Positions 10,419 through 21,780 of a DNA stretch of 64,000 nucleotides are shown here, piece after piece. Positions within the stretch are counted from its first letter, which is position 1; the number at the start of each line of letters is the position of its first letter. A program made the translations under genes and the position numbers. This DNA comes from Sclerodactyla briareus. Lineage: Eukaryota; Echinodermata; Holothuroidea; Dendrochirotida; Sclerodactylidae. The stretch is from the NCBI GenBank assembly GCA_026419785.1, contig JAODTK010005774.1, forward strand, positions 100,063 to 164,062. The letters run 5' to 3'. The notes beneath the pieces are model-generated. The model worked only from the letters and a program-made list of their open reading frames with translations, had not been told where the DNA came from and did not search any database.

Positions 10419-13400
10419 TTAGACGGAACAAAAATCTTTAGAAGGCTGTTCCACCATTAAATAAACTCTCTGCGAGAAGAAATGTCCGAATGTCCAATCT
10501 GCAGAGTTACCACTAACTTGAGGCCATGACCCCTTTGGTGGTAGGAAGTAGAAATAGTGACAGAAGGCATCGAAACCATGAACAATTTTAAGAAACTGAA
10601 TCAAATCACCTGAAATTTATTTTACGTCTGCAGCCCATCAGATGTACATCGAGACGCACGTATCTTAATTCGAGAGTAGATCCCTAAGACAGTGAATTAA
10701 TCAAGTGGCCCTCCGCTGAACGTTTTCAATACCTGCTTGTCTTTCGGAGAATGAGGATCCATAAAAACTGGTAAATGCAGAATATCCAGGGGAGGTCTCA
10801 CCACTGCTTAAACAGGCTACAACATATCTTTATCAAGGAAACTGCTAATGACGTCTAAATCAAACCAAGATCCAATTTTCTTCCTCGCACAGCTTCGGCA
10901 CACTGCTTAGACAGTTTCAAGGAGAATAAAAAGGAATTCAAGATTTTTTGCATTCACCTGCTTGAAATATTTGTAATTTACCTTGGAAGACGTATTGCGA
11001 TTTGGAACCTTGAACTATCGGCATTGAAAAACGTTTGCAAATCGAAAAAAATTTGGAGTCACATCAAGATCCTTTGGACACTTGCCAACATCTTCGTTCA
11101 GAAGCAACCTAGATCCCAATACAACTTGCGTATGTCGCAAACTTGGAATGCACCGAATCTTCGGGATCGTCAATATACGCAGAAAAAATAGGGACCCAAC
11201 AACAGATTATTGGAACACCACGTGACACTAGTGACCTTTCGCCAAGGAGACCCGAACGACCATCGATGACAACTCGTTGTTCCGTGTTGAAGAGACACTG
11301 ACGAACCATCAAGGAACAGTCCATCAATGCCTCAAAAGCTTTTTGGAAGTCTAGAAAAAAAAAAATATAAACAGCACTGCCGGTGTCAACTCTACTAGTC
11401 GGCATCTTCCATAAATTAAGAGATTAGTCAAACACGAACGATTTCTGAAAACCATGCTGAGAACCCAGAATCAGAACTAGACTCTGAACAAATCGACAAT
11501 ATGAACCTGAATAAGGATTCGAATTTCGAACAAGTACCTTGCCAAACAACATAGTAAGACTCCTGCTTGCAATACAATGAAAGAGACCGCTTGATTCCTT
11601 GAAAATAGCGAGAAACGTTGTCTCCCTCCAATCCTCAGGAAAACAACACCTTGACAAGGTTTCATTGAAATAATAGCTAATAGCAGGCGCGTATATACAT
11701 AAAAATTCCAGGGGGGGGGGGATCATTTTGGACCGACAAGAATTTCGTGGACCGCCCCCATTCTCGTTATCGGGATTGTACCAGAAGCGGCGCCATGCGG
11801 TCGTGGAGGGTGCCCTGGGCCTCGACTAGTGGCAAATCGTTTCCGTTATGATCTTGTGATGAGACTGATCTGGGGGAGGGGGGGGGGGAGGATTGTTGAT
11901 AGGGCCTGATCTGGGCAGGCCCTCCCCCTTTGGAAAACTTTTTGCAAACCTGACACCCCTCAAAGCAAAATGGTGCTATCCTAGTCGATAGTCTAGCATG
12001 AATTAACCTATTGAAAATATTCAGTTTTCTGCCAACCGTATTTTCCCAACTACGTAACTGCGTGTTAAGATAATTTTGGTTTCAAAACAGGATCTGTGAA
12101 CCTAGCTACATGAATACCTGTCACTCATATATGGGTACATATTCAAGAGATTACTATATTGCCTGTACGCTGGATATGAGTATGACACATGATTTTCCGA
12201 AGCGCTTGACCCTAAATTCACATAATGATGATGGTAATGGAATTCTGAGGAGAATTGGCAGTCACATCATGGTCTTGCATAGCCCCGAGCTGATACCGAT
12301 ATTTGTAATGATTGTCCCGATGGGCGGGGGTCCTGAAACTTGGCACACATGTTCTTCATAGTCAAATCAATTTCCTGCACTAGTCGGACGTGCTCAACGC
12401 CCCTATTTTTTTTCCACTTTTTCTGTCCCGAACGTTTCTTCTCCGCTTGCTCCCCGACGGGCCGCCCGCCCCTGTGGTTGAAACGAGTTTCATTCATTTT
12501 TCAATTAACTCTTGTTTTTTAAACACCATGAATTCCAGAATGCACATCGCAATAGCCCCTATTTTTCGACGGGAACAGAAAATAAAACTAGGTCCTTGCT
12601 ATGCTCAATTAATTTGTCACCTGACTCGAGCGGAGACCGACTTTTGCCGCCGAGAGAGCCCGACTGCCTGATTTCACAGGGGGTTGTCACCCCCCCCCCC
12701 CCCCCCCCTCCGTATTTTCGCCCCTGCTAATCGAACAGACAACAGTCGGCAAAAGATTTCAATAAGAAGGGTTTAACTTCGTCCGGACCAGGAGCTTGAC
12801 CACAAGGTCGCAGGAAGTTTACCGACGAGAATAGTTATTAGAAACGCTACCTTCCTGACTATCGCTGGTTGTATTCAGATTCGGACGCTAACAGTGGACC
12901 AAATGCTGTCCTTGACTTTCTGCTCCCCTAACATAAGAGAAAACGCACGAGGATTATTCTTCATATTAGAGGTAATCTGTCTTTCAAAATCTAGCTTATA
13001 GCACCAGAAACTATACAATGGACTAGCCTCTGCTGAAGTTTGAAACATCTAAATCAGACTAAGAACCAGTAAAATGGTAAAGTCGCCAAAAATGTCTCCT
13101 ACGTTTAACGGCCAGAAAAAACTCTCTTTTCATCCAAGGAAGGCCCTTTTGTTCTTAGTGCGATGCTTTTTCAAGGAACATAAACTTTCTTATCTCGATA
13201 ACTTTATCAGTGAAACCCTTCTATGAGTCAACAACATTCAAACTTTAGTATACTATCAGGCACCCAGAAGTGCCATCTAAATCGACCCTCGAGAAACAAT
13301 AGGAACGAGCTCAACGCTCTGTGGATGTGACAGAGCAAGACACATCGAAAGCGATAATATCGTGATCACTGTACCAAGCCACCTAAACCTATACATTCCT

Positions 13401-13945
13401 TATCACGGAATTGGATTCTATGCTTTATGGTAGGAAAATGAACATGCTGCGAAAGGAAACAAATTGGGTGACATTGAACTCAGGTCCGTGCCTATCAATA
13501 CTACCATTAGCCCAGAAAAATCTGGATGATTGAATTGTACTCTTACCGGAAACTGTGAACGCATCCTCGAAGAAGGAGTTATTGCTTTCAGGCGGGTGGG
13601 AGAACGAATACAACAATGACTATAGAGCATCTGGAAATACCTGAAGCGTTGGACGGATTTTCACACCAAACAGAATGATGTAAAATAATAACACAAATCT
13701 GTCTTCCCAATTTTATTCAAGTTCAGACTCAAACAACAAACTCCACCACCCCCCCCCCCCAAAAAAAATGCCACGAAATTATCTGCCGAATCTCGCATAT
13801 TAGCAACATAACCTGAAACGTGAAATTCGGCTATGGAAATTTCCACTGTCCAGCCAGGACTCTGTAATTCCAACTACGTAGGCTTGCGTTCCTGAACCAA
13901 AATTGGAACTCATCAAATTTGTTCCTGCTACTTTGAACATTATAT
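10419..13945 (-). mobile_element. CR1-like non-LTR retrotransposon (LINE), decayed
   Basis: On the minus strand the order matches ORF2 of CR1/jockey-group LINEs. The endonuclease part is at 13,420-13,945: NVQSSRNKFDEF, VVGITESWLDS, ISIAEFHVSGY, a Gly run and PPESNNSFFEDAF. The start of the reverse transcriptase is at about 12,740-12,830 (APGPDEVKPFLLK). The RT palm is at 11,109-11,726 (FNETLSRCCFPEDWRE, DFQKAFEA, SRGVP, KFATYAS). The C-terminal segment is at 10,419-10,830 (NVQRRAT, GDLIQFLKIVHGFD, FFSQRVY). The catalytic YADD box reads YASC and several frame changes and stops are present, so the copy is dead. About 1 kb between 11,710 and 12,709 does not fit the RT and looks inserted. The 5' end and ORF1 are not found. 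Confidence 0.8.
11710..12709. other. probable insertion inside the LINE, unknown class
   Basis: RT-like sequence stops near 12,740 and resumes at 11,726 on the minus strand. The intervening block has a G-tract at its left edge (11,710-11,721) and a C-tract at its right edge (12,691-12,709). It also contains a second G-tract (11,874-11,889) and a short stretch at 12,300-12,370 (CTGAAACTTGGCACACATGT) that matches the first module of the Helentron-like family. I find no clear terminal repeats, so the block could be several insertions. Confidence 0.4.
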
Positions 13946-14164
13946 ACATGAGCGCAGAAAAAGACATCCTCCACGCCTACAGTACTGTCTATCGCTGATA
14001 GTATCTATACTTGACCGGCCATATAGTACCACTGCTGAAACTAGGCCTACTATCACAACCCTGCCAGTAGTAGTCTTGTTCAAGACGCCGGGACTGTGAC
14101 TCAATTTTGTCCTTCTCACCATAATCTAGGTCCTATAAAGCTCTTGAAACAGTACGGTCCTCCC

Positions 14165-14420
14165 CAATCTTGGACAAAATACTTTGGGACACCACCGTCC
14201 CCCGATTCAAATGTTGGTGTATGTCATAGGAATATCAGGAAAACAACATTTCATGGGGGAAGGGGGGGGGGGCGAGTTCCGGAACTGGTGAAATTGATCA
14301 ACACCCACAAAATCAACCCCAAACTGAGTCCTGTGATCCTGGGACGCTCAGATGAACATCCACATCGTTTTTTGCGGGAATTGGGCTAAGTGTCCCAACT
14401 ACTTTGTCCAAGATTGTAGA
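14165..14420. mobile_element. short foldback (MITE-like) element
   Basis: CAATCTTGGACAAAATACTT followed by TGGGACAC at 14,168-14,195 is matched in reverse complement at about 14,391-14,418 (CAATCTTGGACAAAGTAGTT, then GGGACAC). The arms are nearly 30 bp with weaker pairing inward, enclosing about 200 bp with a G-tract. No clear target duplication is seen. Confidence 0.45.
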
Positions 14421-15255
14421 TATATTTTCGCCACGGGCTTGTAGGACTGTTGGTGAAGTGTCCAATGCATAAGCTCAGCTGTATGAACGGGCATCAATCA
14501 TGCCTCAAAGTTACCACCTAACGTAGGAAAAGGCGAAGTGAGAGTCGAAAATTATCAATCTTTCCAGGCCTACTTGATCCAAAAACCTAATCAACACGAG
14601 AAACGTGTTCATTAGTAATTAGCGGCCAAAATGATTTCTCTTACCGTTCCCACTCGGATGAGAACTTTCGCTTGGAAGCTTGGAAACTTCACATTCTCGA
14701 TCGTCCCTCTCACACTTGCACTAGGTCTATTTCCTATATTGTTTACTATTCATGTTGCCTATTCTTGTCGAATAAGATATTAACATTAGGCAATAATAAT
14801 TGCAGACTTTCTCCGACAAAGAAATGAATGTTTTTGTTCCATCTGTCAATATTATTAATTTTCAATTCCGATATTACAACAAATTTGGAGAGAAAATTGA
14901 AACTTCATTATGTTATTTTAAGAGGTCCTCGTAGAATGCCGAATTAGCAACCCACGGGACGTAATCAACTACTTGAAACGTGGTGGTGATTGTCTTCTTT
15001 AGATTGTGAAGATAAATGACGTCAAATGATCAGTTCCCCAAGACGAAGTTATTGGAATTCACCACTGATATAAATTCGATTAGCTGGAAGGCCACAACTG
15101 GTTGGTTCTTCAACGAGTTATAAAGAACCACGCCTCCGAATCTAGTTGATGCTGGTTACACTAGTTCCCGGCGTCCACGTCATGCCACGTTCTGTCCGAA
15201 CGTGGTGAGCCTTGAAGTGTCGCAAACAAAAATTATCAGAATTGACAGTCGGTTA
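14421..15255. other. no recognisable feature except a short palindrome
   Basis: At 15,180-15,210 CCACGTTC and GAACGTGG form a perfect 8-bp inverted repeat around a 5-nt spacer. Otherwise I see no gene or repeat. Confidence 0.4.
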
Positions 15256-16270
15256 GGTCCGGGCTGAGTTTGTTTACGGTCTATCACGGTAAACCGTGTT
15301 GGGGCCGTGGCTAGGGAGAAGGATGCTGCCTGGATACTCACAGGCCGCATACTTCAGCCCGCGGTCCACAACCCGTAAAATGTCACTCACTGCGTTTTCC
15401 TACGGCAGAATCACGGTTCAGATGGGTCTCTTACGTTTCTCACGTACTGTGAATTTTTTCAAGTTCTGGCCACGTTCTGACGAGTTTCTTCAAGTTGCGA
15501 GAAGGCTTGCGACGGATGTGCGTGTGCACGGGAGCTACGTTTGTTGCGCACCAATCGGGGTCAAATCAAACTAGGCAAGAGCATCAGAAATAAGATGACA
15601 GGAGACTTCGATCGAGATCAATTATGAAAATGACCAAGAAGATTTTAAATTTGCTCTGCTTGGCGGGAGCATATTCGGTCTTTGCGTCAGCGCAAGGTTC
15701 AGCAGCAGTTTAAACAGAGGGCATGCCAGAGAACAGAGAAGAGAGAGGCGAGGGAAGCGGATCGAAGGCAAAGTTCAACAAGGGTTCGCGCATGGTTGGC
15801 GGAAGACAAAATTCAGCACTTGGTCACTACTCAACGTTTTATTACAAGAAAACTCCGCGCAGGGATTTCGATGACACCTTCCAGAACTATCAGAGGATGC
15901 CCTCATAGTTCTTCGACGAGATTTTGCAAAAATGTACCACAATTGAGAGGCCGTTAGACACGAATGTTCCGCTCCGCCGGGAACACAGATATGAGCCACG
16001 TCCCACTGCGGAATGTGCCGCTTCTATCAAGGCCTATTACGCACATCACGTTTTTTGCGTTTCCCGTTTTACTATATACGACCTACGCGACTGCCGTGAC
16101 TGCCGTAGCAAATTTTTTCGACATCTGGTACGGCCTCCACGGTAATCAAGTCTGTCACGATTGCCTATCCCGACCCGTGGTGTGTCACGTCTATCCGTTA
16201 TGGTCCACGGTCCGCCTAAAACGTTGGCTGTCCGTGGCCGCCTTTAAAACATAGTGTAAACGCAGCATTA
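15256..16270 (+). mobile_element. PIF/Harbinger DNA transposon remnant, internally deleted
   Basis: The block encloses a PIF/Harbinger transposase N-terminal fragment. The right edge, read inward on the minus strand, has GCTGCGTTTACACTATG, typical of animal Harbinger ends. The left edge has GTTTGTTTACGG at a similar place. TTA occurs just outside both edges (TTA before GGTCCGGG, and TTA after GCAGCA), which fits the 3-bp TWA duplication of this superfamily. The two ends match poorly, so the boundaries are tentative. The catalytic domain of the transposase is missing, which implies a deletion derivative. Confidence 0.5.
15660..16110 (+). pseudogene. PIF/Harbinger transposase, N-terminal fragment
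   Basis: Frames in this stretch read RVRAWLAE, then LGHYSTF, DFDDTFQNYQRMPS, FFDEILQK and ERPLDTNVP. This follows the usual N-terminal order of HARBI1-like transposases: an RxWxR..WL segment, an LGxYxxL segment, the FrnyLRM..ssFDeLL motif, then I..qDTnmR. Two frames and an in-frame stop after RMPS are needed, so it is broken. The DDE domain expected about 100 residues later is absent. In intact elements this protein would cut and paste the element with a Myb-like partner; no partner gene is seen. Confidence 0.55.
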
Positions 16271-16540
16271 ACAACCCTTCAACACAGACTTGCCTAACAC
16301 TGAGGCCCCTGTACCATAAGTTGAAGACCATCCTTAGCGAAAGATCCCTCATTCCCCAGAAACCGGCAGCTTCCACAAACTGCATTCACTGCCCAGCGCA
16401 CATCCAACTCACACCTGTTGAGGCCCCGCTATCTTCCTATCATCAACCCGACCGTCAAACCTAGAGAGAATATCACAAATCGCGACTTTAGACCTACTAG
16501 ACTTTAGCTTGGGCACAACAACTCGTTTAAACGGGTATCT

Positions 16541-16635
16541 GAGGACATCCTGGCATCACCCCGTAGTATGAAGGAACATCCTGGCAGTCACCCCGGAGGT
16601 ATGAGGACATCCTGGCAGTCACCCCGGAGGTATCA
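16541..16635. repeat. three copies of a roughly 31-bp tandem repeat
   Basis: The unit GAGGACATCCTGGCAGTCACCCCG(GAGGTAT) occurs about three times, the first copy being the most diverged. Confidence 0.7.
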
Positions 16636-16639
16636 TTCT

Positions 16640-17339
16640 ATCTCGACACCCACTCCATTTCGTCCCCCACAATTCTGTTTACCCTCGCACTATTCCTGCT
16701 CCCACCCTTGCATCCGGACCGGCAGACACGCGTACGCTTCGGTCATCTACGCACTAAACTCATGATGCAACAGACGACAATCGAGTCCCCACCAGGCAAA
16801 CCACTTCCTTTCACCTTATCCGTCCCCCCACCGTCCCCTTCACTACCACCACCTCTGCCTTAAACTCCGGTCTAGCGCCGCCTCTTATCCCTACACACCC
16901 GCCACCCGCCGGCACACCATCCGCTTCCTTCCTGCCCGGGCCTCGTCTGCGATACCGCCACACACCTAACCCATTCCAGTACACGGCCGGTATCAACACC
17001 ACCTCCACTTCATAGCCTCAACATAATGAGAGACACATACACCACAAAGGGCTTCACAATGATTACCACATAGTCATAGGTCGCTTGTCGAATCAACCTG
17101 TAAGTACCACTCCTTGCTTTCGAACTGTCTCCTATTTGGTCATTAACGTGTCTCCGGGGGACGTAGTGGCCATATAGGTACATGCAAAGCGCACACACAT
17201 ACAGGATACATCACGGGGTACCCCTTTATTACCGTCTTATTTCTCGAAGGACTGATGAGCAAATAGTGCATAGTAGATGTCGTGATCGACAGTATTACAT
17301 AATATTAGCCTGCAAGAGAATATATATATACAGTTGGAT
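16640..17339. other. no recognisable feature, C-rich in part
   Basis: The part at 16,640-17,005 is C-rich on the plus strand and gives open frames on both strands by composition. No gene is supported. Confidence 0.35.
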
Positions 17340-17770
17340 ATATTATAAGCTGATATAGCACTGAGGCACTCTTGGATCCACTTCCAGGACATTGCCGGTG
17401 ATACCTAAACTCTCCAATTTGAACAGGAGACGTTTATGAGGCACGTACTTTGTCAAAAGCATTCCTAAAGTCCAGGAAAATCTATTAGCAGCTTAACTTT
17501 TGTCACAGAACTGTAACATCTTCCATAAAATGCAGTAGATTAGTCGAGAACGAACGATATTTCCGAAGCCAATGTTGAGATACAATTAATCAGTATATAT
17601 ACATATACTCCTTCGAATAATTAATCATCTGATCCCTAATATTAGATCTTGCAAATCACACCGCCTGGTATTGCAAGAATGAGAACGATTACCTTTTTCG
17701 AAAACATCTGCCTCCCTCTAATCCTCAGAAAACACACTTTAGCATTTCATCGGAAATAAATGGAGTGGAT
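17340..17770 (-). mobile_element. LINE reverse transcriptase fragment (CR1/jockey group)
   Basis: On the minus strand the pieces READVFEKGNRS, then GFGNIVRS, and VPHKRLLFKLESLGITGNV follow the order of the RT fingers and palm in CR1/jockey-type LINEs (the FPEDWKxA, QHGFRxxxS and AFDKVPHxxLLxKL blocks). Stops and frame changes interrupt it. It covers only the middle of the RT; the YADD box and the endonuclease are absent. It differs in sequence from the LINE at 10,419-13,945, so it is probably another family. Confidence 0.7.
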
Positions 17771-17774
17771 GCAA

Positions 17775-18850
17775 TAGACTACTGGTCAGCGGAAGACCTT
17801 AGGACGAACGTGTAAACAAAATAACCCAAATCAGCGGTACAAACCACATCGCCTATACTATTAGCAGACCCGAGACACATCTTGACTATCGCTGATTGTA
17901 CTGCCACCCCCCCCCCCCCCTCCGCCCCTCCCCCCGGCCCCCACTCCGTCACTGGATCTAACAATGGACTAATTCCTTCGACGTAGTGTGATGTTATCGG
18001 GCTGTGGTTTCGGGAGGGGGGACCTTCATTGGCGAATGATGTTGTGTTGCATGTGACCATGCATGGGCAATAATCTGCTGCTGCTGATTGAACCCATGAG
18101 GGTTTTGTTTTGGCAGATTTTTCATTGGAGAATGATTGGGCTGACTTATTTTGGACCATGTGTAATTGGTCCGGGAACCATGGGTATGTGTTGGTAGTAT
18201 ACGGGTGCTGTGTGGGCAGATTTTATTGGGTATATATGTGCTGACTGTAATTCAGTAATATGTTGCATATGGGCAAAGAATATGTTGCTGTTCCTTTTCA
18301 TTTAATCACTGCCACAACTGAATAAGAATCACAAGAACATAACAATTGTATACGCATTGAAAGACGTACAGTGGCACTGATTTCCCACAACAAAAAGAAT
18401 TATGAACTGCGGGGACCTAGAGACAATATTGCAAGGATCCTTGAGTGAAAAGTGATGAATAACCAAATCCCCCAATTAATTCCAAGATGTGGCCCTTTCG
18501 TGCTAACATAACTGACATACTTTCCCATTTACCAATATTCCTTCATGCCGGACAGCGGGAAGAGAACCAGATACCTTTCACACTCTCAATACTTGTAGGC
18601 ATGGGGCTTAAATATGACAGTGATAAAATTGAGTACTTTTACATCCATATTAGGACCACTGTCAAATGAGATATCCTGATTAGAATATTCAAACCTTTTA
18701 ACGGTTTTCTCTCTATCCACATGGCCAGATATTTCAAGACAAGCAAAAGGGCAATCCCCGGAGTTGCAGGATTCCATCGGCAAATGAGGAACAAAAAATG
18801 TACATAAATCATTGCTCCAACGCGCCATTTTCAGCTGCGGGTGAGCAGCT
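17775..18850. other. no recognisable feature
   Basis: A C-tract lies at 17,905-17,922. The 126-codon minus-strand frame at 17,779-18,159 takes its Gly run from that tract and shows no domain. Confidence 0.35.
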
Positions 18851-18859
18851 CCACATTCA

Positions 18860-19180
18860 TGGGTCTCTCCGTCCGTCCGTTCGATAGTTCATTCGTTCAC
18901 TCGTTCGTTCATTCTTTCTGTTCGTCACGTTCACTCATAACTTCTGGAGCATTCATGCATCAGGTTGAAACTTAGTGGGTGGATGAAACACGCCACTGGC
19001 TAGACTGAGTGACTGTATGCGTTTCCTAGTGTGAGTAAATCTCAATTAAATCCAATTAATTACCCCATTTAGTTTTCCCACAGCCTTTCCCATTGAGATC
19101 CCTGTGAGAGAGGTTTTTGTTTCATACTCCCCTATCCTGCAGAGCCGTCATCAGCTAGCGGGGCTGCTTAATTTACATGT
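18860..19180 (+). repeat. Helentron-like internal module, divergent
   Basis: GTCCGTCCGTTCG-type repeats precede CATAACTTCTGGAGCATTCA, GGTTGAAACTTAGTGGGTGG and later GCGGGGCTGCTTAATTTACAT. The same succession (a GTCC-rich tract, ATAACTC, GAAACTTGG, GC(T)AATTTGCAT) is seen in copy H1 at 2,580-2,750. No CTAG end with hairpin was found, so it is either truncated or a cousin family. Confidence 0.4.
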
Positions 19181-19199
19181 CGAGCACTGAGGGAATGAA

Positions 19200-20215
19200 T
19201 AGGTCATTAGGAGCAGGCAGTTCCCGTGGGAAGCTCTGTCATCACCTTCTCATAATGTAGGTGCTGGCCTGGGACTTTATCCCTGTGTGGAACTACATCA
19301 ATGGTGGAATGAATTGAGGCAATGGGGGACTCACGGGCAATTCCAAGTGTGTTTCCACTGTTCACTGCTACAGCCCAGGATTGAGTTGTGCTGGGTACAC
19401 ATAAAGTTGTGCTTGGCACATATAGCAAATATTAGGCCAATGTGGTAGACATGTTAAAGTCATTCCGAGATATGTCATGTAAGGTCCATTGAGTGTGAAC
19501 ATACACGTCAGCACGACACGGTCCATCTTAAATGGGCTAAAATTGATCTTCGTCTTGGGTTGCCTGCCACAAACTCATTCCGATGGAGCAAGGGCGTCCC
19601 GTGCTTGGTCTGTTCGGTTTTTATGTGTGATGAGGATGGCTAGACTTTTGAAACGCCTCTGCGTCATGTTCGAACGCAGCCACGTTCGTCTTGTTTCTCC
19701 TCGCGGTAGAAAATGACCTTTCTCCTGTGGCACTCGTTGCAGGACTGACATGCAGAAGCTTGCAGATTGTTATTACATTCTACATCATCAGCCTTTCGTC
19801 TCTTTCTTCCGACAGCTTCTTGACTTCATTCAGAATTTCACTGAAACAGGTGCTTCCAAGTTTGCCATCAGTACCCGAAAGATGCCAAGATGCAGTGCAC
19901 AACAAAACGTTTGGTACCCGTGCCTGTTACACTATAGGCCTACGCGACTCCGCAAGCCCTACAATGCTACTCCCTGTGGGCTGCCGGAGTCGAGTAGGTC
20001 TAACCCTAGATAGGGCAGTGCTGCATTTCAGGAGTTATCGTAGCAGAACCCTACGTATTGAGTGTTCGTTCATTTGCAGAGCTGTGATTAGCGGACATGT
20101 CCCAGAAATTGCTCATTGTCATATGTAATTTTTGTAATCCTGAATTATGTAGGCCTAAACATTATTTTTACCAGTCACAGGACGGCCCAAATTTAGGCGG
20201 CCCCAAAATGCCATG
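19200..20215. other. no supported gene
   Basis: A 145-codon plus-strand frame at 19,691-20,128 overlaps another frame of 87 codons; neither shows a domain or splice context. I leave it uncalled. Confidence 0.35.
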
Positions 20216-20223
20216 GCATAAAA

Positions 20224-20295
20224 GTGCGGGGGCTAACGCCTCCGCAGCCCCCCCCCCCCCCGTCTCCGCGGTGCGGGGGCTAACGCCTCCGCAGC
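20224..20295. repeat. direct repeat around a C-tract
   Basis: GTGCGGGGGCTAACGCCTCC occurs at about 20,224 and again at about 20,271, each followed by GCAG. A 14-C run lies between. This could be a local duplication or slippage product. Confidence 0.75.
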
Positions 20296-20309
20296 TATAA
20301 TTTGCAACG

Positions 20310-20763
20310 ACTTATTAATCCGATCAAATGTTCCTGCTTTTCGACTTGCGTTTCAATGGCTTGGCGAGGAAGCTGTCTCTGAGCAATGTTTTTGCTCCCC
20401 TCTTTAGATCAGTTGGATCCTGCGTCAGCTGATGATATCGTTGAATTTTATCGAGAGATATCCAACACCGTGGCTCATGGCTTTTAGAAGCAGCTTCCTT
20501 GTGAGAAACTATGGAACAACCCCTTCTGAGCGACCGACAGGATATTGTTTTGTCCACATTGCAGATGGAAAGAAACATCCCGACATTTATCCCGGCATCA
20601 CAAAGATATTGCTGTTGCTGTTAACGTCAGTAACATCTAGAAGTTTTGAGCGAGCAAATTCTACTTTGAAGTTCATCATCGCTTCAATGCCCTGAATCCC
20701 CTGATATTGTTCACAAGGATATTCCAACTGACGTCGACAAAGTTATTGATATCTTTCTGTCGT
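20310..20763 (+). pseudogene. hAT transposase, C-terminal dimerisation region
   Basis: The frames carry LDPASADDIVEFYREI, then ILLLLLTSVTSRSFERANS followed by TLKFI, and at the end DIPTDVDKVIDIFLS with a stop. The middle block matches the hAT dimerisation motif (LPVTS..SERSFS.LK.IK), and the last block resembles the ends of Charlie/THAP12-like (52-kDa repressor-like) hAT proteins. The pieces lie in different frames, and the RNase-H-like catalytic core and zinc fingers upstream are missing. It is a decayed fragment. A domesticated gene is unlikely because the frame is broken. Confidence 0.65.
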
Positions 20764-21550
20764 AAAAACTAAGGAAAATGCTTTTACTGACACCTCTGGA
20801 GTAGTTGCCTCCGATAACAAAGTCTTGCTTCCTGAGGTATGTGAATTTTGGTACTAGCCTGGGCAACAATTTCTAATCATACCGTTTTTCCCTGTGAACG
20901 TTGTCCTGTGGTCAAGTGATTAACCTTTGTCATTATCGGTGCCACTTCAAGGCATCTGAAAAGACTGTAAAATTCTATCTTACTGATGGGCAAACTTTAA
21001 AAAGTCACAATTTAATTTGCACCAGATTAGCATAAATTTTTTTACCCATGCTCTGTTGATGGCCAGTGGCTACTGATACTTCGTCTCACTTGTGTTAAAA
21101 AATGATCAATCGAAATTCCATTTTTTAAAATGGTCCTACTTACTCAGGTGGAATCTTTATTCAAAGCTGGCCGACCATGATTCGCCACCCTCTGTCTTGT
21201 GCTGCATGGGGTGCATCTGTCATGTTAGTCCTTGCCCATGTCTGTAATGTTGTCGCGGACGTCCGCTCCCTCAATAAACCTTCCCCACCGGGTCAAACTG
21301 ACCCAACACCAGAAGCTTTTTACCATAGCAAGCATCAAGCTGCTCATTTTCTATCTAATCATAGTTTTACCCAAGAGACCGGAATTCATGCAGTAATTTC
21401 TCGAATAATTGTAGCCAAGATTATGACTCTCTGGATATTATACGATACCTTTTTACTCCACGGTACAAGCAGAGACCTGCGTTTAAATAAAATAGGACAC
21501 AGTACTAGGACGCAGGACAAAGGTCAAAAACAAGGTCCTCATTTTCCACC
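20764..21550. other. no supported gene
   Basis: A 126-codon plus-strand frame at 21,177-21,557 has no domain I recognise. Confidence 0.35.
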
Positions 21551-21554
21551 GATG

Positions 21555-21780
21555 TGAAATTTTCCATAAATGTGTGATCATAAATTGGTCCCATTTGGAA
21601 GTTGTACATGCAGCCTAAAACGCTATAGGAAGGGTCATATCCCGGCCATCTGTGTGCTTGTAAACCAATTTTTTCTACGCTCCTACAATTGATGGTGGCG
21701 CTCCGCGTCAATGGAATTTGGTGCCCCCGTCAAAGGTCTTGTACCCTAGAATGAAAAGTCGGTTGACGCCACTGCCCAAG
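21555..21780 (+). repeat. dispersed repeat family C, copy 1
   Basis: CAGCCTAAAACGCT, then GGTCAT.TCCGGC.ATCTG, CAATGGTGGCGCTCCGC-like and GTTGACGCCACTG are shared in the same order with 48,150-48,392. The end GACGCCACTG resembles the CAGTGGCGTC terminus of hAT-type elements read in reverse, so this could be the end part of one. Confidence 0.6.

Noticed and set aside
12855-17900. CTATCGCTGRTTGTA-like word at 12,858, 13,986 and 17,883
   Set aside because: Only about 15 bp is shared and the flanks differ. It may be a chance or LINE-family word, not enough to define a feature.
19691-20128. 145-codon plus-strand ORF
   Set aside because: No domain, no splice context, and a competing frame over the same bases.
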